The notes beneath the pieces are model-generated. The model saw only the letters and a program-made list of their open reading frames with translations. It did not search any database and was not told the DNA's origin. DNA of 64,000 bases from Yersinia frederiksenii ATCC 33641 (GTDB lineage Bacteria; Pseudomonadota; Gammaproteobacteria; Enterobacterales; Enterobacteriaceae): positions 4,203,886 to 4,267,885 of the forward strand of contig NZ_KN150731.1 of the NCBI RefSeq assembly GCF_000754805.1, read 5' to 3'. A program made the position numbers and the translations under genes. Positions 18,594-27,940 of the stretch are shown piece by piece (within the stretch, counting starts at the first letter, position 1; each line of letters opens with the position of its first letter).

Positions 18594-18929
18594 ATGAAAC
18601 CACGTGCCACTCCACCGGGCGCATTGCCCGTGTCTGCGATTTATCAACAACTGCTCGTTTTCCTGCTGGAGCATCACTATGGTCTGAGCCTCAACGATAC
18701 GCCCTATCACGATGAACAGGCGATTGCGCAGCAGATAGAACAAGGGATTTCAGTCGGCGACACCATCAACACACTGGTTGAGAAATATGCCTTAGTGCGA
18801 ATGGGTCGTACCGGGTTCAGCGCACTGGCACAAGACCCGATGCTGAGTAAGGGGGATATCGCCCGCGCACGCCAGGCTGCGGGTCTGTGGCGTGCTCATT
18901 TTCCACCCACTTTGCTGTACCCGACCTAA
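18594..18929 (+). CDS. CbtA/YkfI/YpjF-family toxin (type IV)
   Basis: A 111-residue toxin of the CbtA (YeeV) family, which binds FtsZ and MreB and blocks cell division and shape maintenance. Shared segments with CbtA include LLEHHYGLSLNDTPYHDEQA, IEQGISVGDTINTLVEKYAL and ARARQAAGLW. It is slightly shorter than E. coli CbtA (124). The antitoxin follows it at 18958, whereas in E. coli the antitoxin gene comes first. Confidence 0.92.
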   Translation: MKPRATPPGALPVSAIYQQLLVFLLEHHYGLSLNDTPYHDEQAIAQQIEQGISVGDTINTLVEKYALVRMGRTGFSALAQDPMLSKGDIARARQAAGLWRAHFPPTLLYPT

Positions 18930-18957
18930 TCCCCCAAACCCCACAGAGATAATTACC

Positions 18958-19290
18958 ATGAATAACAACATTACTGCTGCCTCTGCATGGGGCCTGAAAC
19001 GTGATATTACGCCACGGTTGGGGGCCCGACTGGTTCAGGAGGGAACGCATCTGCATTTTCTGGCTGACCGTGCCGGTTTTGTCGGCACATTCGCTCCAGA
19101 TATCCTCCAAACGTTGGATACCGTTTTCCCTGTACTGATTCAACACCTGGAGGCTCGCCTGCGTTCCGGTGAACTCGATCAGCGCCATCAGCACTGCGTA
19201 ACTGTCCAGCACGCTGGTTTTACATGCGACGCGGATACGCTGGGCAGTCACGGTTATCTCTATATCGCGGTGTATCAAAAACTGTCTTGA
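18958..19290 (+). CDS. CbeA/YeeU/YfjZ-family antitoxin
   Basis: A 110-residue antitoxin of the CbeA family. These proteins act by stabilising the FtsZ/MreB filaments rather than by binding the toxin. Diagnostic segments: WGLKRDITPRLGARLVQEGT, HFLADRAGFVGTF, RSGELDQRHQHCVTV and CDADTLGSHGYLYIAVY. It starts 28 nt after the toxin stop and is followed by a terminator at 19330. Toxin and antitoxin are probably co-transcribed, but in reversed order relative to E. coli yeeUV. Confidence 0.93.
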   Translation: MNNNITAASAWGLKRDITPRLGARLVQEGTHLHFLADRAGFVGTFAPDILQTLDTVFPVLIQHLEARLRSGELDQRHQHCVTVQHAGFTCDADTLGSHGYLYIAVYQKLS

Positions 19291-19329
19291 ACAACAGACA
19301 CAGGCACCTGAAACATCCCTCTTCCTCGA

Positions 19330-19360
19330 CGCCAACAACAAGAGTTGGCGTTTTGCTTTT
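19330..19360 (+). terminator. Rho-independent terminator
   Basis: CGCCAAC (19330-19336) pairs with GTTGGCG (19344-19350), followed by TTTTGCTTTT. Ends the toxin-antitoxin unit. Confidence 0.75.
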
Positions 19361-19374
19361 ATGGAGTCCCTACG

Positions 19375-20229
19375 ATGTCTACTTCACTCAGCGCAGCTAT
19401 CGACGAGCCGCAGGTTCTGACCGGCCATACCGATATTATCTGCTCCACCAGTATTGAACGCATCGTTACCGGACGTAACGCAGCGCTAAAACAAATAGAC
19501 ACGCTAATCCAGCAAGTTGCCCATATATCGACGCTGACCAGCGGTATCGGCGGCAAAACCGCCTTGGACTGGGCCATGAAGCAGGACTTTCGCTGCGGCT
19601 GCTGGTTAATGGAGAAATCAGAAACGGCGATGAAAGCCATTACCCGCAATCTCGATCGCAGTATCTGGAGGGATTTAATGAAAAAGTCGGGAATGCTTTC
19701 CGTCATGGATGCTCAGGCTCGTGACCAGTGGTACAACAGCTTGGAAAAGGATGACATTCCTGCCGTCAGCGAAGCCAATATTCTCAGTACGTTTGAGCAG
19801 TTGCATCAGAGTAAAGGTGACGTATTTGAACGGGGTATCATCAACGTATTTAAAGGCCTGAGCTGGGATTTTAAGACGAACAACCCCTGCAAGTTTGGCA
19901 AGAAAATCATCGTGACAGGACTGGTCAAATGTGACCAGTGGGGATTTGGGCTTAACTGGGGCTGGCAACGTGACCGGTTAGCGGACCTTGAGCGCATGCT
20001 GATGCTCCTTGATGGTCAGTCCATTCCTGACAGTCGCGCTGACGTTACCTGTCGTCTGGGCGATCATATCAACGAGGACCGGCACAGCACCCGGTATGAG
20101 GATGAGATGTTTACGATAAAATACTTTCAGAAAGGAACAGCGCATATCATGTTTAAGCAACCTGAACTGGTTGATAAGCTGAATGATATTATTGCTAAAC
20201 ACTATCCGGGGATGTTGGCAGCGCGGTAG
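19375..20229 (+). CDS. DUF4942-domain protein
   Basis: A 284-residue protein of the DUF4942 family, found at the end of CP4-like islands after cbeA/cbtA. The C-terminal domain has KGLSWDFKTNNPCKFGKKII and EDEMFTIKYFQKGTAHIMFK, typical of this family. Mechanism unknown. ATG 19375 is used (GGAGTCCCTACG precedes it); longer frames run into the terminator. It is the last intact gene of the island before the integrase remnant. Confidence 0.85.
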   Translation: MSTSLSAAIDEPQVLTGHTDIICSTSIERIVTGRNAALKQIDTLIQQVAHISTLTSGIGGKTALDWAMKQDFRCGCWLMEKSETAMKAITRNLDRSIWRDLMKKSGMLSVMDAQARDQWYNSLEKDDIPAVSEANILSTFEQLHQSKGDVFERGIINVFKGLSWDFKTNNPCKFGKKIIVTGLVKCDQWGFGLNWGWQRDRLADLERMLMLLDGQSIPDSRADVTCRLGDHINEDRHSTRYEDEMFTIKYFQKGTAHIMFKQPELVDKLNDIIAKHYPGMLAAR

Positions 20230-20410
20230 TTCATCGTTACAATCATCGGGCTCGAAATTGCTGAGGTTTTCAGCAAAATACGATTGGGGGCCTAATTGGG
20301 GGCTCTGGCGTTTTTCGAACAGGTGAAAATGCTGTAATAACAAGGGTTGTAGGGTCTGTATTCGAATCCTGTAGGGTATTAAAATCAATGACTTACCCTC
20401 GATTTAACTC

Positions 20411-20670
20411 CTAATTTTCAGCGACGTTTTTCAAAAGTGTTAGATTCGTGACATGAGTCCCCATTACCTCATCAATTTTTCGCGCATGTTCAGTTAAATG
20501 GTTTGGTGATAGGTGTGCATACTTCTGTACCATTTCAATTGATTCCCTGACGCCCATTTCTTGTGATAACCAATCTGATCGCGAAGTACTCGGCAAGCGG
20601 TGTCATTGAGAGCGACTCAATTGCCTAACCAGATTCGGATGTATCCATGCAACCTTGTGCTGCAGGTCGA
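20411..20670 (-). pseudogene. Tyrosine integrase, C-terminal remnant
   Basis: On the minus strand one frame ends with [20 protein letters not shown], the catalytic-Tyr region of CP4/P4-type integrases (Y in KYAHLSP is the nucleophile position). Upstream, in other frames, [17 protein letters not shown] and KVAWIHP are visible, also integrase segments. The pieces are joined by deletions and frameshifts, and the N-terminal half is missing. This is the island's former integrase. A second partial copy of the same remnant lies at 55331-55480. Confidence 0.85.
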
Positions 20671-20962
20671 TATTTACCAGCAACTTGTCCTCTATTACTA
20701 TCACCCGAATCAGCATTCACTGAAGGTGAGGTGTCGGAGTTCGTCGGTATTACATAGGGTGATAGTGGGCTCTATGTGTTGATTTTGAAACGTGAGCTGC
20801 AGGTCTGTAAAGGTCGGCTCGATGGAATTATTAGTTGGCGGCCGGTAGTGGGGGGAAGCAATAAATCAGCTCAGCATTGTTGTTAGCTTTATGATAGGAA
20901 ATAAGACCATTCCATATGGCCTATATAGATAGGATTAGCTAGATTCAAGTTATATAGCGATT
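20519..20962. repeat. Large imperfect direct repeat, copy 1
   Basis: This stretch (integrase remnant plus non-coding DNA ending TATATAGCGATT) matches 55329-55641 with scattered substitutions. Relative to copy 2 it has about 125 extra nt between two GCTGCAGGTC words (near 20660 and 20790) and lacks an 11-nt TTACTCTTATC. It is cut on the right by the IS3-type element at 20963. The two copies bracket the 34-kb adhesin block. Confidence 0.85.
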
Positions 20963-21155
20963 TGTAGTGGTCAACAAAAACTGGCCACGACTTTAGAGTT
21001 TTTCCAGAACAATCGTTCTGATTCATTCGGGGTCAAACCACCGTTATATTGATGAGGTCTGAGCTGGCTGTAATATCCCGTTATGTAATTCGTTATCGCT
21101 GTGCTGGCTTCGCTAAAGTTAGCGTATCCATTATCCGACCCCCATTCTGTTTTCA

Positions 21156-21789
<634 letters not shown>

Positions 21790-21818
21790 AACGGGAAACC
21801 GCGCTCTGAGTTTCTCAA

Positions 21819-22130
21819 CTAATGAGAACTGTTCAAGGAGTCTGACATCAAGAACGCGGTGGTATTTTTTAATATATCTCTTTCCATTTCAATGCGTTGA
21901 AGCTTTCTCTTCAGCTCGCGTATTTCAATCTGCTCAGGTGTCATGGGTGAAGCTATGGGTGATTTTCCCGCTCGTTTTTCTTTCAGCTGGCAGAGCCACT
22001 TATCCATCGTGGATTTGCCGACATTCATTGCCGTGGCAGCGGCGGCAACGGTGTAATGCTGATCGAATGCAAGCTGGGCGGCTTCGGGGCGAAACTCTGG
22101 GCTAAAATTACGTCTGTTACGTCCGGTCAT
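21819..22130 (-). CDS. IS3-family OrfA (transposase DNA-binding subunit)
   Basis: A 103-residue protein inside the IS3-type element. The N-terminal helix-turn-helix includes [20 protein letters not shown] and [10 protein letters not shown] coiled coil [20 protein letters not shown] follows, then the end reads [12 protein letters not shown]. In the family OrfA and OrfB are joined by -1 frameshifting; here OrfB is broken, so OrfA has no working partner. Confidence 0.85.
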   Translation of the reverse strand: MTGRNRRNFSPEFRPEAAQLAFDQHYTVAAAATAMNVGKSTMDKWLCQLKEKRAGKSPIASPMTPEQIEIRELKRKLQRIEMERDILKNTTAFLMSDSLNSSH

Positions 22131-22202
22131 AATGTCACCTATTTGTGACTATGAGGCGATGATATCACCTCTATTCAGGTGGCCAAATTCACTATGCCAC
22201 TA

Positions 22203-22224
22203 CATTTTTACATCGGTACTAACA
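22203..22224 (-). mobile_element. Tip of an IS21-family element
   Basis: These 22 nt are identical to 55307-55328, the left tip (upstream of istA) of the IS21-type remnant at 54.3-55.3 kb. On the minus strand the tip reads TGTTAGTACCGATGTAAAAA. Here it is all that is left, cut on one side by the IS3 element and abutting an IS903 remnant on the other. Confidence 0.75.
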
Positions 22225-22446
22225 TAACCGGCGGTCGGTGGCCGAAACGGCGATGTACCGGGTTAAACAACTGTTCGGTGGGCATCTAACGCTGCGTGAC
22301 TACGATACGCAGGTTGGTGAGGCTATGGCCATGATCCGTGCCTTAAACAAAATGACGCGTGCAGGGATGCCAAAAAGTGTGCGGATTGCCTGAGATAATG
22401 ATTGATATGGGGTAGTTTTATCTAAACTCGATTTATTCAACAAAGC
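22225..22446 (+). mobile_element. IS5-family (IS903-like) transposase C-terminal remnant with right terminal repeat
   Basis: A plus-strand frame reads ETAMYRVKQLFGGHL, DYDTQVGEAMAMIRALNKMT and RAGMPKSVRIA followed by a stop near 22393, the C-terminal end of IS903-type transposases. At 22428-22446 TTTATTCAACAAAGCC is the IS903-type terminal repeat in reverse. The N-terminal 80 percent of the element is missing. Confidence 0.85.
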
Positions 22447-22733
22447 CGAAAGTAGCACACTGGCCGCTACTGGGTAGCCAGTTGCGAGTTGCTCACTGGG
22501 AGGAACGAATACCATTGTTATAATAGAAAGATAATTTTCAATAGGAGCAAATATTATTGCCAGATAATTCTTAATCTAGAATCGTACTCGATTAACCATG
22601 CAATATAAGAAGAGGTCAGAGTTCATTCACCTTTATAAGATATGTTATGCTGACCAGATTAACGCCACATAAAAATAGATTAAAATATTTGGTGAAATAA
22701 TTTAGTAAGTAGACAAGGAAAATGGAGATAAGA

Positions 22734-23498
22734 ATGGATAAAAGCTATGTTATCAATGGGGATGTCATATTCTATCCTGGCAGCGGTATAGTATCTTCAC
22801 TATTAACAGGTAATACAGTTAAACTTAATTCCCCTACGGCACAATTATTAGAGGCTTTTGTCTCCCGAGTGGGAATAACAATTTCACAAAGTGAACTTTA
22901 TAATATTGCCTGGGGCGAAAAAGGTTCGAGTGTCACTCCTAACACGTTGTATCAAAATATCTCTTTATTACGAAAAGCACTCAAAGATGTTGGTGTTACC
23001 GGTGAGTCTGTAACAACGGTTAGGGGGAAAGGTTTTATTTTTACTATGGCAACAGTTATAGAGAATATGACTGATAACGAGATTGTGAAAAATATCAGTT
23101 TAGAGTGTAACGATAACAAAACAAAAAAAAAGATGATTATTGTATATTCAATAATTATGGGGGGTTGTTTTATACTAATTTTACTGTACTTTTTTATAAA
23201 ATCACAACCTGGTTATTTTGTTGCAAGAAAGTCTGATGGATTTTCCTTTAGTCATATAAATGAAAAGTGTTTCATATATTATGATAATAGTAATGATATG
23301 AATTCAATCATCCCCGATATAGATGTTTTTTTAGAGGGCACTCTATCATCTTGCCAAGTTTATCCCTATCTTTATATCTCTCTGAGTGAACTTCACTCCA
23401 CTATTTCACTAACATCGTGTAAAAATGAAATCATAAACAACAGTAAAAATGTATGTAAGACAGAGTTATTTTATGATTTTGACTCACTAAATAGATAA
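22734..23498 (+). CDS. ToxR-like membrane-bound transcriptional regulator
   Basis: A 254-residue regulator. The N-terminal winged helix (about 10-105) contains PTAQLLEAFVSRVG, SELYNIAWGEKG, TPNTLYQNISLLRKAL and TVRGKGF, the OmpR/ToxR-type DNA-binding fold. One membrane span (about 134-156) is followed by a periplasmic domain of about 95 residues with several Cys (KCFIYY, SSCQVY, TSCKNE, VCKTE), possibly disulfide-bonded and sensing. ATG 22734 has GGAG 7 nt upstream; an ATG at 22722 lacks a site. It lies upstream of and in the same direction as the fimbrial operon and is its likely regulator. Paralogue at 39961. Similar in plan to MarT/CadC/PsaE-type regulators. Confidence 0.88.
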   Translation: MDKSYVINGDVIFYPGSGIVSSLLTGNTVKLNSPTAQLLEAFVSRVGITISQSELYNIAWGEKGSSVTPNTLYQNISLLRKALKDVGVTGESVTTVRGKGFIFTMATVIENMTDNEIVKNISLECNDNKTKKKMIIVYSIIMGGCFILILLYFFIKSQPGYFVARKSDGFSFSHINEKCFIYYDNSNDMNSIIPDIDVFLEGTLSSCQVYPYLYISLSELHSTISLTSCKNEIINNSKNVCKTELFYDFDSLNR

Positions 23499-23918
23499 TG
23501 CTGCGTTACCGTACGTCAGATAGTAATGCTGTATAACCAGGTTGTTTTTTGAGCGATCAATGCCTCTTCTAATGTATTCATCTAATTTTTCAGTATATCC
23601 CCACGTTTTAATCAGTATATCCCCACATTTTAAATAGATATAAATTAATTAAGGAAGCCAAAGTGTGAGTATTGTACTCATACATGTCTTTAGGTTATCA
23701 AGAGGATGGTAAAAATGATATTTTTAATATTAATCAATATGTTGAGTTTGAATTTTGGATTGCCGTTAAGTAGGGTAGGCAACTGAAAAATTTAAGTTAT
23801 CTATCTTAACTATATATATTGTGCTAGTTAAGAATTAATTAAAACTATTTTATTTTATTTTTTGCAGACATGAAGTAATAATCCCACCTCTTAAAAAACG
23901 AAGAGTGGAAGTTTAGTT
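23499..23918. promoter_or_regulatory. Fimbrial operon upstream region
   Basis: 420 nt without a gene, strongly AT-rich. It contains the two phased repeats at 23591-23633 and should hold the operon promoter. GCAGACATGAAGTAATAATC and a GGAAG just before 23919 provide a weak ribosome site. Confidence 0.55.
23591..23633. promoter_or_regulatory. Tandem 21-nt operator-like repeats, 22-nt period
   Basis: CAGTATATCCCCAC(G/A)TTTTAA occurs at 23591-23611 and 23613-23633 with one difference. The 22-nt spacing (two helical turns) puts both copies on one DNA face. They lie about 290 nt before the major pilin start, a usual position for binding by a ToxR-like activator. Function inferred. Confidence 0.6.
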
Positions 23919-24518
23919 ATGTGCAAAAGGAATAAAGATATTATTAAGGATGGTGGTAATTTAAGAACAAAAATTGCCACCATTGTGTGTTTCGCATTTT
24001 CAGTACTCTCTACTTCACCTCAAGCTGCGGCTGAAGATGGCACCATTACTTTTACGGGAGCAGTCTCTGCTGTTACTTGTGAAATAACTGGTGGAACAGA
24101 AGCAGGGAGCACTGGAAATAATGATTTTACCGTTCCTCTTAAAACTGTCAGTACTTCTGCATTATCAAGTGTTGGTCAACGTGCGCAAGCAACTAAATTT
24201 TATATAGCACTAACAGGAGCAGAATGTACTAATGGTGCAAAAGCAAATGTGAATTTTGAAAGAGCCAGAGGCACGATTGACGATAGCACTGGCTATTTGA
24301 AGAATTCTGCTGTAGACGCTGCTGCTAATGTGCAAATTAGTATTCTAAATAAAGATACTACTCCTTTAAATTTAGCGGAAGCAAATGATAAACATCAAGA
24401 ACAAACTATTTCAGGTAACAGTGCTCGATTTGATTATTGGGCAGAATATGTAGCCACCGGTGTGGTGACTGCGGGTAATGTAGAATCAAGTCTTATTTAT
24501 TCTATAGTTTATAACTAA
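23919..24518 (+). CDS. Fimbrial major subunit (type 1 / chaperone-usher pilin)
   Basis: A 199-residue pilin. The signal peptide is preceded by a basic N-terminal extension (MCKRNKDIIKDGGNLRTKIA) and ends near QAAAE (about 38). The mature N-terminal donor strand is GTITFTGAVSAVTCEI, with the Cys pair TCEI ... GAECTNG. The penultimate Tyr motif is SIVYN at the end. First gene of the fimbrial operon and probably the shaft subunit. If translation starts lower (TTG at 23958), the extension would be lost; the ATG with GGAAG is kept. Confidence 0.9.
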   Translation: MCKRNKDIIKDGGNLRTKIATIVCFAFSVLSTSPQAAAEDGTITFTGAVSAVTCEITGGTEAGSTGNNDFTVPLKTVSTSALSSVGQRAQATKFYIALTGAECTNGAKANVNFERARGTIDDSTGYLKNSAVDAAANVQISILNKDTTPLNLAEANDKHQEQTISGNSARFDYWAEYVATGVVTAGNVESSLIYSIVYN

Positions 24519-24590
24519 TTTTTGGGGGCTTGTTCTTTAAGAGCCAGTCCCCGATTATTATCTTTTTTCAATGGTTTTAGGATGTAGGAA

Positions 24591-25331
24591 ATGAAGTTAT
24601 TAAAAATACTTCTAATAGTTTATTTTGCGTGTGGAGGATATTCGGCCTATGCCTCTATTCAAATTACAGCAACGCGAATAATTTTTGATGAAAAAAGTAA
24701 AGAACAAGTTATTAGAGTCAATAATATTGGGGATCTCCCCTCATTAGTCCAAGTGTGGTTAGAATCTGATAGGGATTCCATAGATTCTGGTGATGTGGAA
24801 AAAGAAGATTTGCCTTTTGTTATTAGCCCTCCAGTTTCGCGAATAAATGCGGGGAAAGGAAAGTCGTTTAGAGTTTTTAAAACAGAAGAAGCAAAAGTAA
24901 AGTTTCCCCGTGATAGAGAGACATTGCTCTGGGTAAATGTGCTTGATATACCACCAGAGGTGGAAAACGATAATGCAAAAAATAAGCTAAATCTTGCATT
25001 TCGTACACGCTTAAAGTTCTTATATCGTCCGATAGGCTTATCTTCAGATCCAAGAGTTGCGGCAGAAAGTGTTAGTTGGGTGGCAAAAAGGACAGGTAAG
25101 ACGATTAATATCAAAGGTGAGAATAAGTCACCGTATCACATATCAATCGGTAAATTTGTAGTAACTGATGGCAGCAAGAAAATTGATTTAACGGGAGGGA
25201 TGATCCTTCCTTATTCGAACTATGAATTTGATTTTAAGGTTACAGACCTTAGTAATCAGCCTATTAAATTATTTTATAGTTATATTACTGATTTAGGTGC
25301 ATTTGTAGAAAAGGAAATAATATTAGAGTAA
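24591..25331 (+). CDS. Periplasmic pilus chaperone (PapD family)
   Basis: A 246-residue chaperone with signal peptide (to YSAYA, about 22) and two Ig-like domains. Signature features: SIQITATRIIFDE strand A1, NNIGDLPSLVQVWLE, FVISPPVSRINAGKGKSFRV (F1-G1 region), LLWVNVLDIPPE and the C-terminal LTGGMILPYSNYEFDF. It binds pilins in the periplasm and hands them to the usher. It follows the pilin by 72 nt and precedes the usher by 32 nt. Confidence 0.95.
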   Translation: MKLLKILLIVYFACGGYSAYASIQITATRIIFDEKSKEQVIRVNNIGDLPSLVQVWLESDRDSIDSGDVEKEDLPFVISPPVSRINAGKGKSFRVFKTEEAKVKFPRDRETLLWVNVLDIPPEVENDNAKNKLNLAFRTRLKFLYRPIGLSSDPRVAAESVSWVAKRTGKTINIKGENKSPYHISIGKFVVTDGSKKIDLTGGMILPYSNYEFDFKVTDLSNQPIKLFYSYITDLGAFVEKEIILE

Positions 25332-25363
25332 TAAATTAAATATAAAATAACAATACAGGTGCT

Positions 25364-27928
25364 ATGATTATAATGAAATTTTTCATTTTTGGTATTACCC
25401 TATCTTTTTTCCCACTGCAGTCACTTGCTGTGGGGAAATATAATTCTATTCCACAGGGACAGGTTAAATTTAAGTCTGGCTTTATGAAGTTTTATGAGCA
25501 TGGGATTAATTTAGAGGATTTTGATGGTGAAGATACAGTAAAAGCTGGAAAGTATTATGTAGAAATGAATTTAAACTCAAAAAATATTGAAAGTTTAAAT
25601 GTAAACTTTATTGAAACAGATAAAGAACAAGGTATTCAACCTTGTTTCACTCCGAAAGATATACTGGCTTTTGGTGTAAGACTGAGCATGCTCCCTCAGG
25701 ACTGGCAAAGCAATGGTTGCATCTTAATTAACGATATTATCCCAGATGCAACAATAACTTTTGACGATAGCGATCAGAAACTATATCTGACGATACCACA
25801 GGTCTATGTGGAGAGTATGCCTAATGGATATATTAGACCAGAGTTATGGGATGAGGGTGTACCAGCATTAACCTTAGCTTATAGTTTTAATGCATCTAAT
25901 TATAAAAACTCATCTGAATATAATGATCATAAAAAAAATAAACAATTTTATTATGGCAGCTTGAATACATCAGCAAAGCTAGGACCATGGCGATTTTATA
26001 CTAATGGTATGGCAAATAGTAGTAGTGATGAAAGTGTAACGTGGAATAACCAATCTGCTTATATACAGAGATCATTCGCAGCCAATCAGTCACAATTTAT
26101 CCTTGGAGATGTGAATACTACTGGGGCTATGTTTAATACCACGCCACTTCGGGGGGCCAGTCTATATACTGATGATCGCATGCTGCCAAATTCTATGCGG
26201 GGATATGCACCAGTAATCAGAGGGGTCGCCGACAGTAATGCCTTGGTCACCATCCGACAAAATGGCAATGTTATCCATGAAACAAATGTTCCCCCTGGCG
26301 AGTTTATTATAAATGACTTAAATACAGCCGGTTATGGTGGGAATCTTGAAGTAACTATCAGAGAAGCAAACGGAAATATAAGAGTACAAGTTGTACCTTA
26401 TTCTAGTATTCCTCAACTTTTACGTGAAGGATACTCAAGATACACGGCCACAGTAGGTGAAATAAGAAGTTCAAACCTTAGTGATCCACCCATATTATTT
26501 GAGGGGAGCTATCAATATGGATTTAATAATTATATTACTGGCTATGGTGGTATACAGAAAACTATATCAACTGATTATTTTGCATTGCTTGGTGGGGTTG
26601 CATTTAATACACCAATCGGTGCGTTAAGTTTTGATGCGACACGTTCTTCAACTTCAGTTAAAGCAGATGATGAATCGCAATGTGACTCTACATTTTGCAA
26701 TATGAGTTTTAAAGTAAGCCTGGCGAAGGTCGTTGAACCAACAAAAACTAATTTTAGCTTAATGGCATATCGCTATTCGAGTAGTAATTATTTTACATTA
26801 ATGGATGCGCTTAATACCGTTGAGGCCCAAAAGAGTGGCAAAGGTATTCGGACTGAAAATTATCGCGAAGTACTTGAAGCAAATATAAATCAAAATCTAT
26901 CCGCTGGTTGGGGAAGCCTCTTTTTAACAACCTACTATGGTCGATACTGGCATAAAGATGTTAATGAGAAGAATACGTTAAACTACCAAGTTGGCTATGC
27001 AAACTCGGTAGGGTCAGTCAATTATAGCTTAGGTTTTAATCGGTTAAATAATCGCTATGGTAATGGTGAGAATACCTTACGTTTATCACTCAGCATTCCA
27101 TTAGATACGGCTTCAAGTTATCGTAATAGGCCAAGATTAACGTCGACAATAAGTCATAATGATCGCGAGTCCCGATTAAAAACAGTGATTAGTGGTACTG
27201 TGGGCGAACATCAAGAATATAACTATGGATCTTGGATCGATGGAACAAGCAATAGTGATCGCAATTTCGGCGTTAACGGTGGATATAGTGGTAACACATC
27301 ATTAATAAATCTTGGTTATAGCCAAGGTAGATCGAACTCTATGGCTTCAGTAAATTTAAGTAGTGGTATTGTCGTGCATGCTGGCGGAGTGAACCTATCG
27401 CATTCTATTAGCGATACCCTGGGTATTATTGAAGCCAAAGGTGCGACTGGAGCCAGTATTTATCCTTATACAAATGCACGGGTAGCTAAAAATGGATATG
27501 CTATTTTACCGTATTTGTCACCATTTCAATATAATGATATCTCTCTTAATGTAAAAGATATGCCAACTAATATAGAGATTGAAGAGGATAGAATTAAAAT
27601 AGTGCCAACAGCAGGTGCTTCTGTATTGGTGAAGTTTGATACTAAAAATATTAATAACCAAATTCTTAAGATTAAGAATGAAGAAGGACACTATATCCCC
27701 TTTGGTGCCAACGCCTATAATGCTGCTGGTGATTCACTAGGTGTGGTTGGTCAAGGTGGGAATATCATTCTCTCGAGTGAGAAATCGCAGAGTATTACTA
27801 TTGTTTGGAACAGTAAAGAAGGCATACAGAAATGTTTTATCAACTATATACCTGAACTCTATTCTGACTATGAAAACATAAAAATCGTCAACACTATTTG
27901 TCGTAATGAAAGTAGCCAACCTAATTGA
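25364..27928 (+). CDS. Outer-membrane fimbrial usher
   Basis: An 854-residue usher. Signal peptide to SLAVG (about 22). The N-terminal domain ends near residue 140 with LTIPQVYVESMPNGYIRPEL. The barrel includes RGASLYTDDRMLPNSMRGYA and PVIRGVADSNALVTIRQNG (plug region). VPPGEFIINDLNTAGYGGNL and GYAILPYLSPFQYNDISLNV follow, and the C-terminal domains end with KCFINY and NTICRN. It forms the secretion pore and assembly platform of the fimbria. It starts 32 nt after the chaperone with AGGTG before the ATG. Confidence 0.96.
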   Translation: MIIMKFFIFGITLSFFPLQSLAVGKYNSIPQGQVKFKSGFMKFYEHGINLEDFDGEDTVKAGKYYVEMNLNSKNIESLNVNFIETDKEQGIQPCFTPKDILAFGVRLSMLPQDWQSNGCILINDIIPDATITFDDSDQKLYLTIPQVYVESMPNGYIRPELWDEGVPALTLAYSFNASNYKNSSEYNDHKKNKQFYYGSLNTSAKLGPWRFYTNGMANSSSDESVTWNNQSAYIQRSFAANQSQFILGDVNTTGAMFNTTPLRGASLYTDDRMLPNSMRGYAPVIRGVADSNALVTIRQNGNVIHETNVPPGEFIINDLNTAGYGGNLEVTIREANGNIRVQVVPYSSIPQLLREGYSRYTATVGEIRSSNLSDPPILFEGSYQYGFNNYITGYGGIQKTISTDYFALLGGVAFNTPIGALSFDATRSSTSVKADDESQCDSTFCNMSFKVSLAKVVEPTKTNFSLMAYRYSSSNYFTLMDALNTVEAQKSGKGIRTENYREVLEANINQNLSAGWGSLFLTTYYGRYWHKDVNEKNTLNYQVGYANSVGSVNYSLGFNRLNNRYGNGENTLRLSLSIPLDTASSYRNRPRLTSTISHNDRESRLKTVISGTVGEHQEYNYGSWIDGTSNSDRNFGVNGGYSGNTSLINLGYSQGRSNSMASVNLSSGIVVHAGGVNLSHSISDTLGIIEAKGATGASIYPYTNARVAKNGYAILPYLSPFQYNDISLNVKDMPTNIEIEEDRIKIVPTAGASVLVKFDTKNINNQILKIKNEEGHYIPFGANAYNAAGDSLGVVGQGGNIILSSEKSQSITIVWNSKEGIQKCFINYIPELYSDYENIKIVNTICRNESSQPN

Positions 27929-27940
27929 GGTGAATGTTAT

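Noticed and set aside
20341..20385. TATTCGAATCCTGTAGGGT looked like the T-arm of a tRNA and a possible integrase attachment site.
   Set aside because: The flanking bases do not form a T-stem or an acceptor end, and no matching second copy was found. Not called.
24519..24590. GGGGGCTTG...AGTCCCC between the first pilin and chaperone as a hairpin like that at 43765.
   Set aside because: The stem is broken and weak by eye; not supported enough to list.
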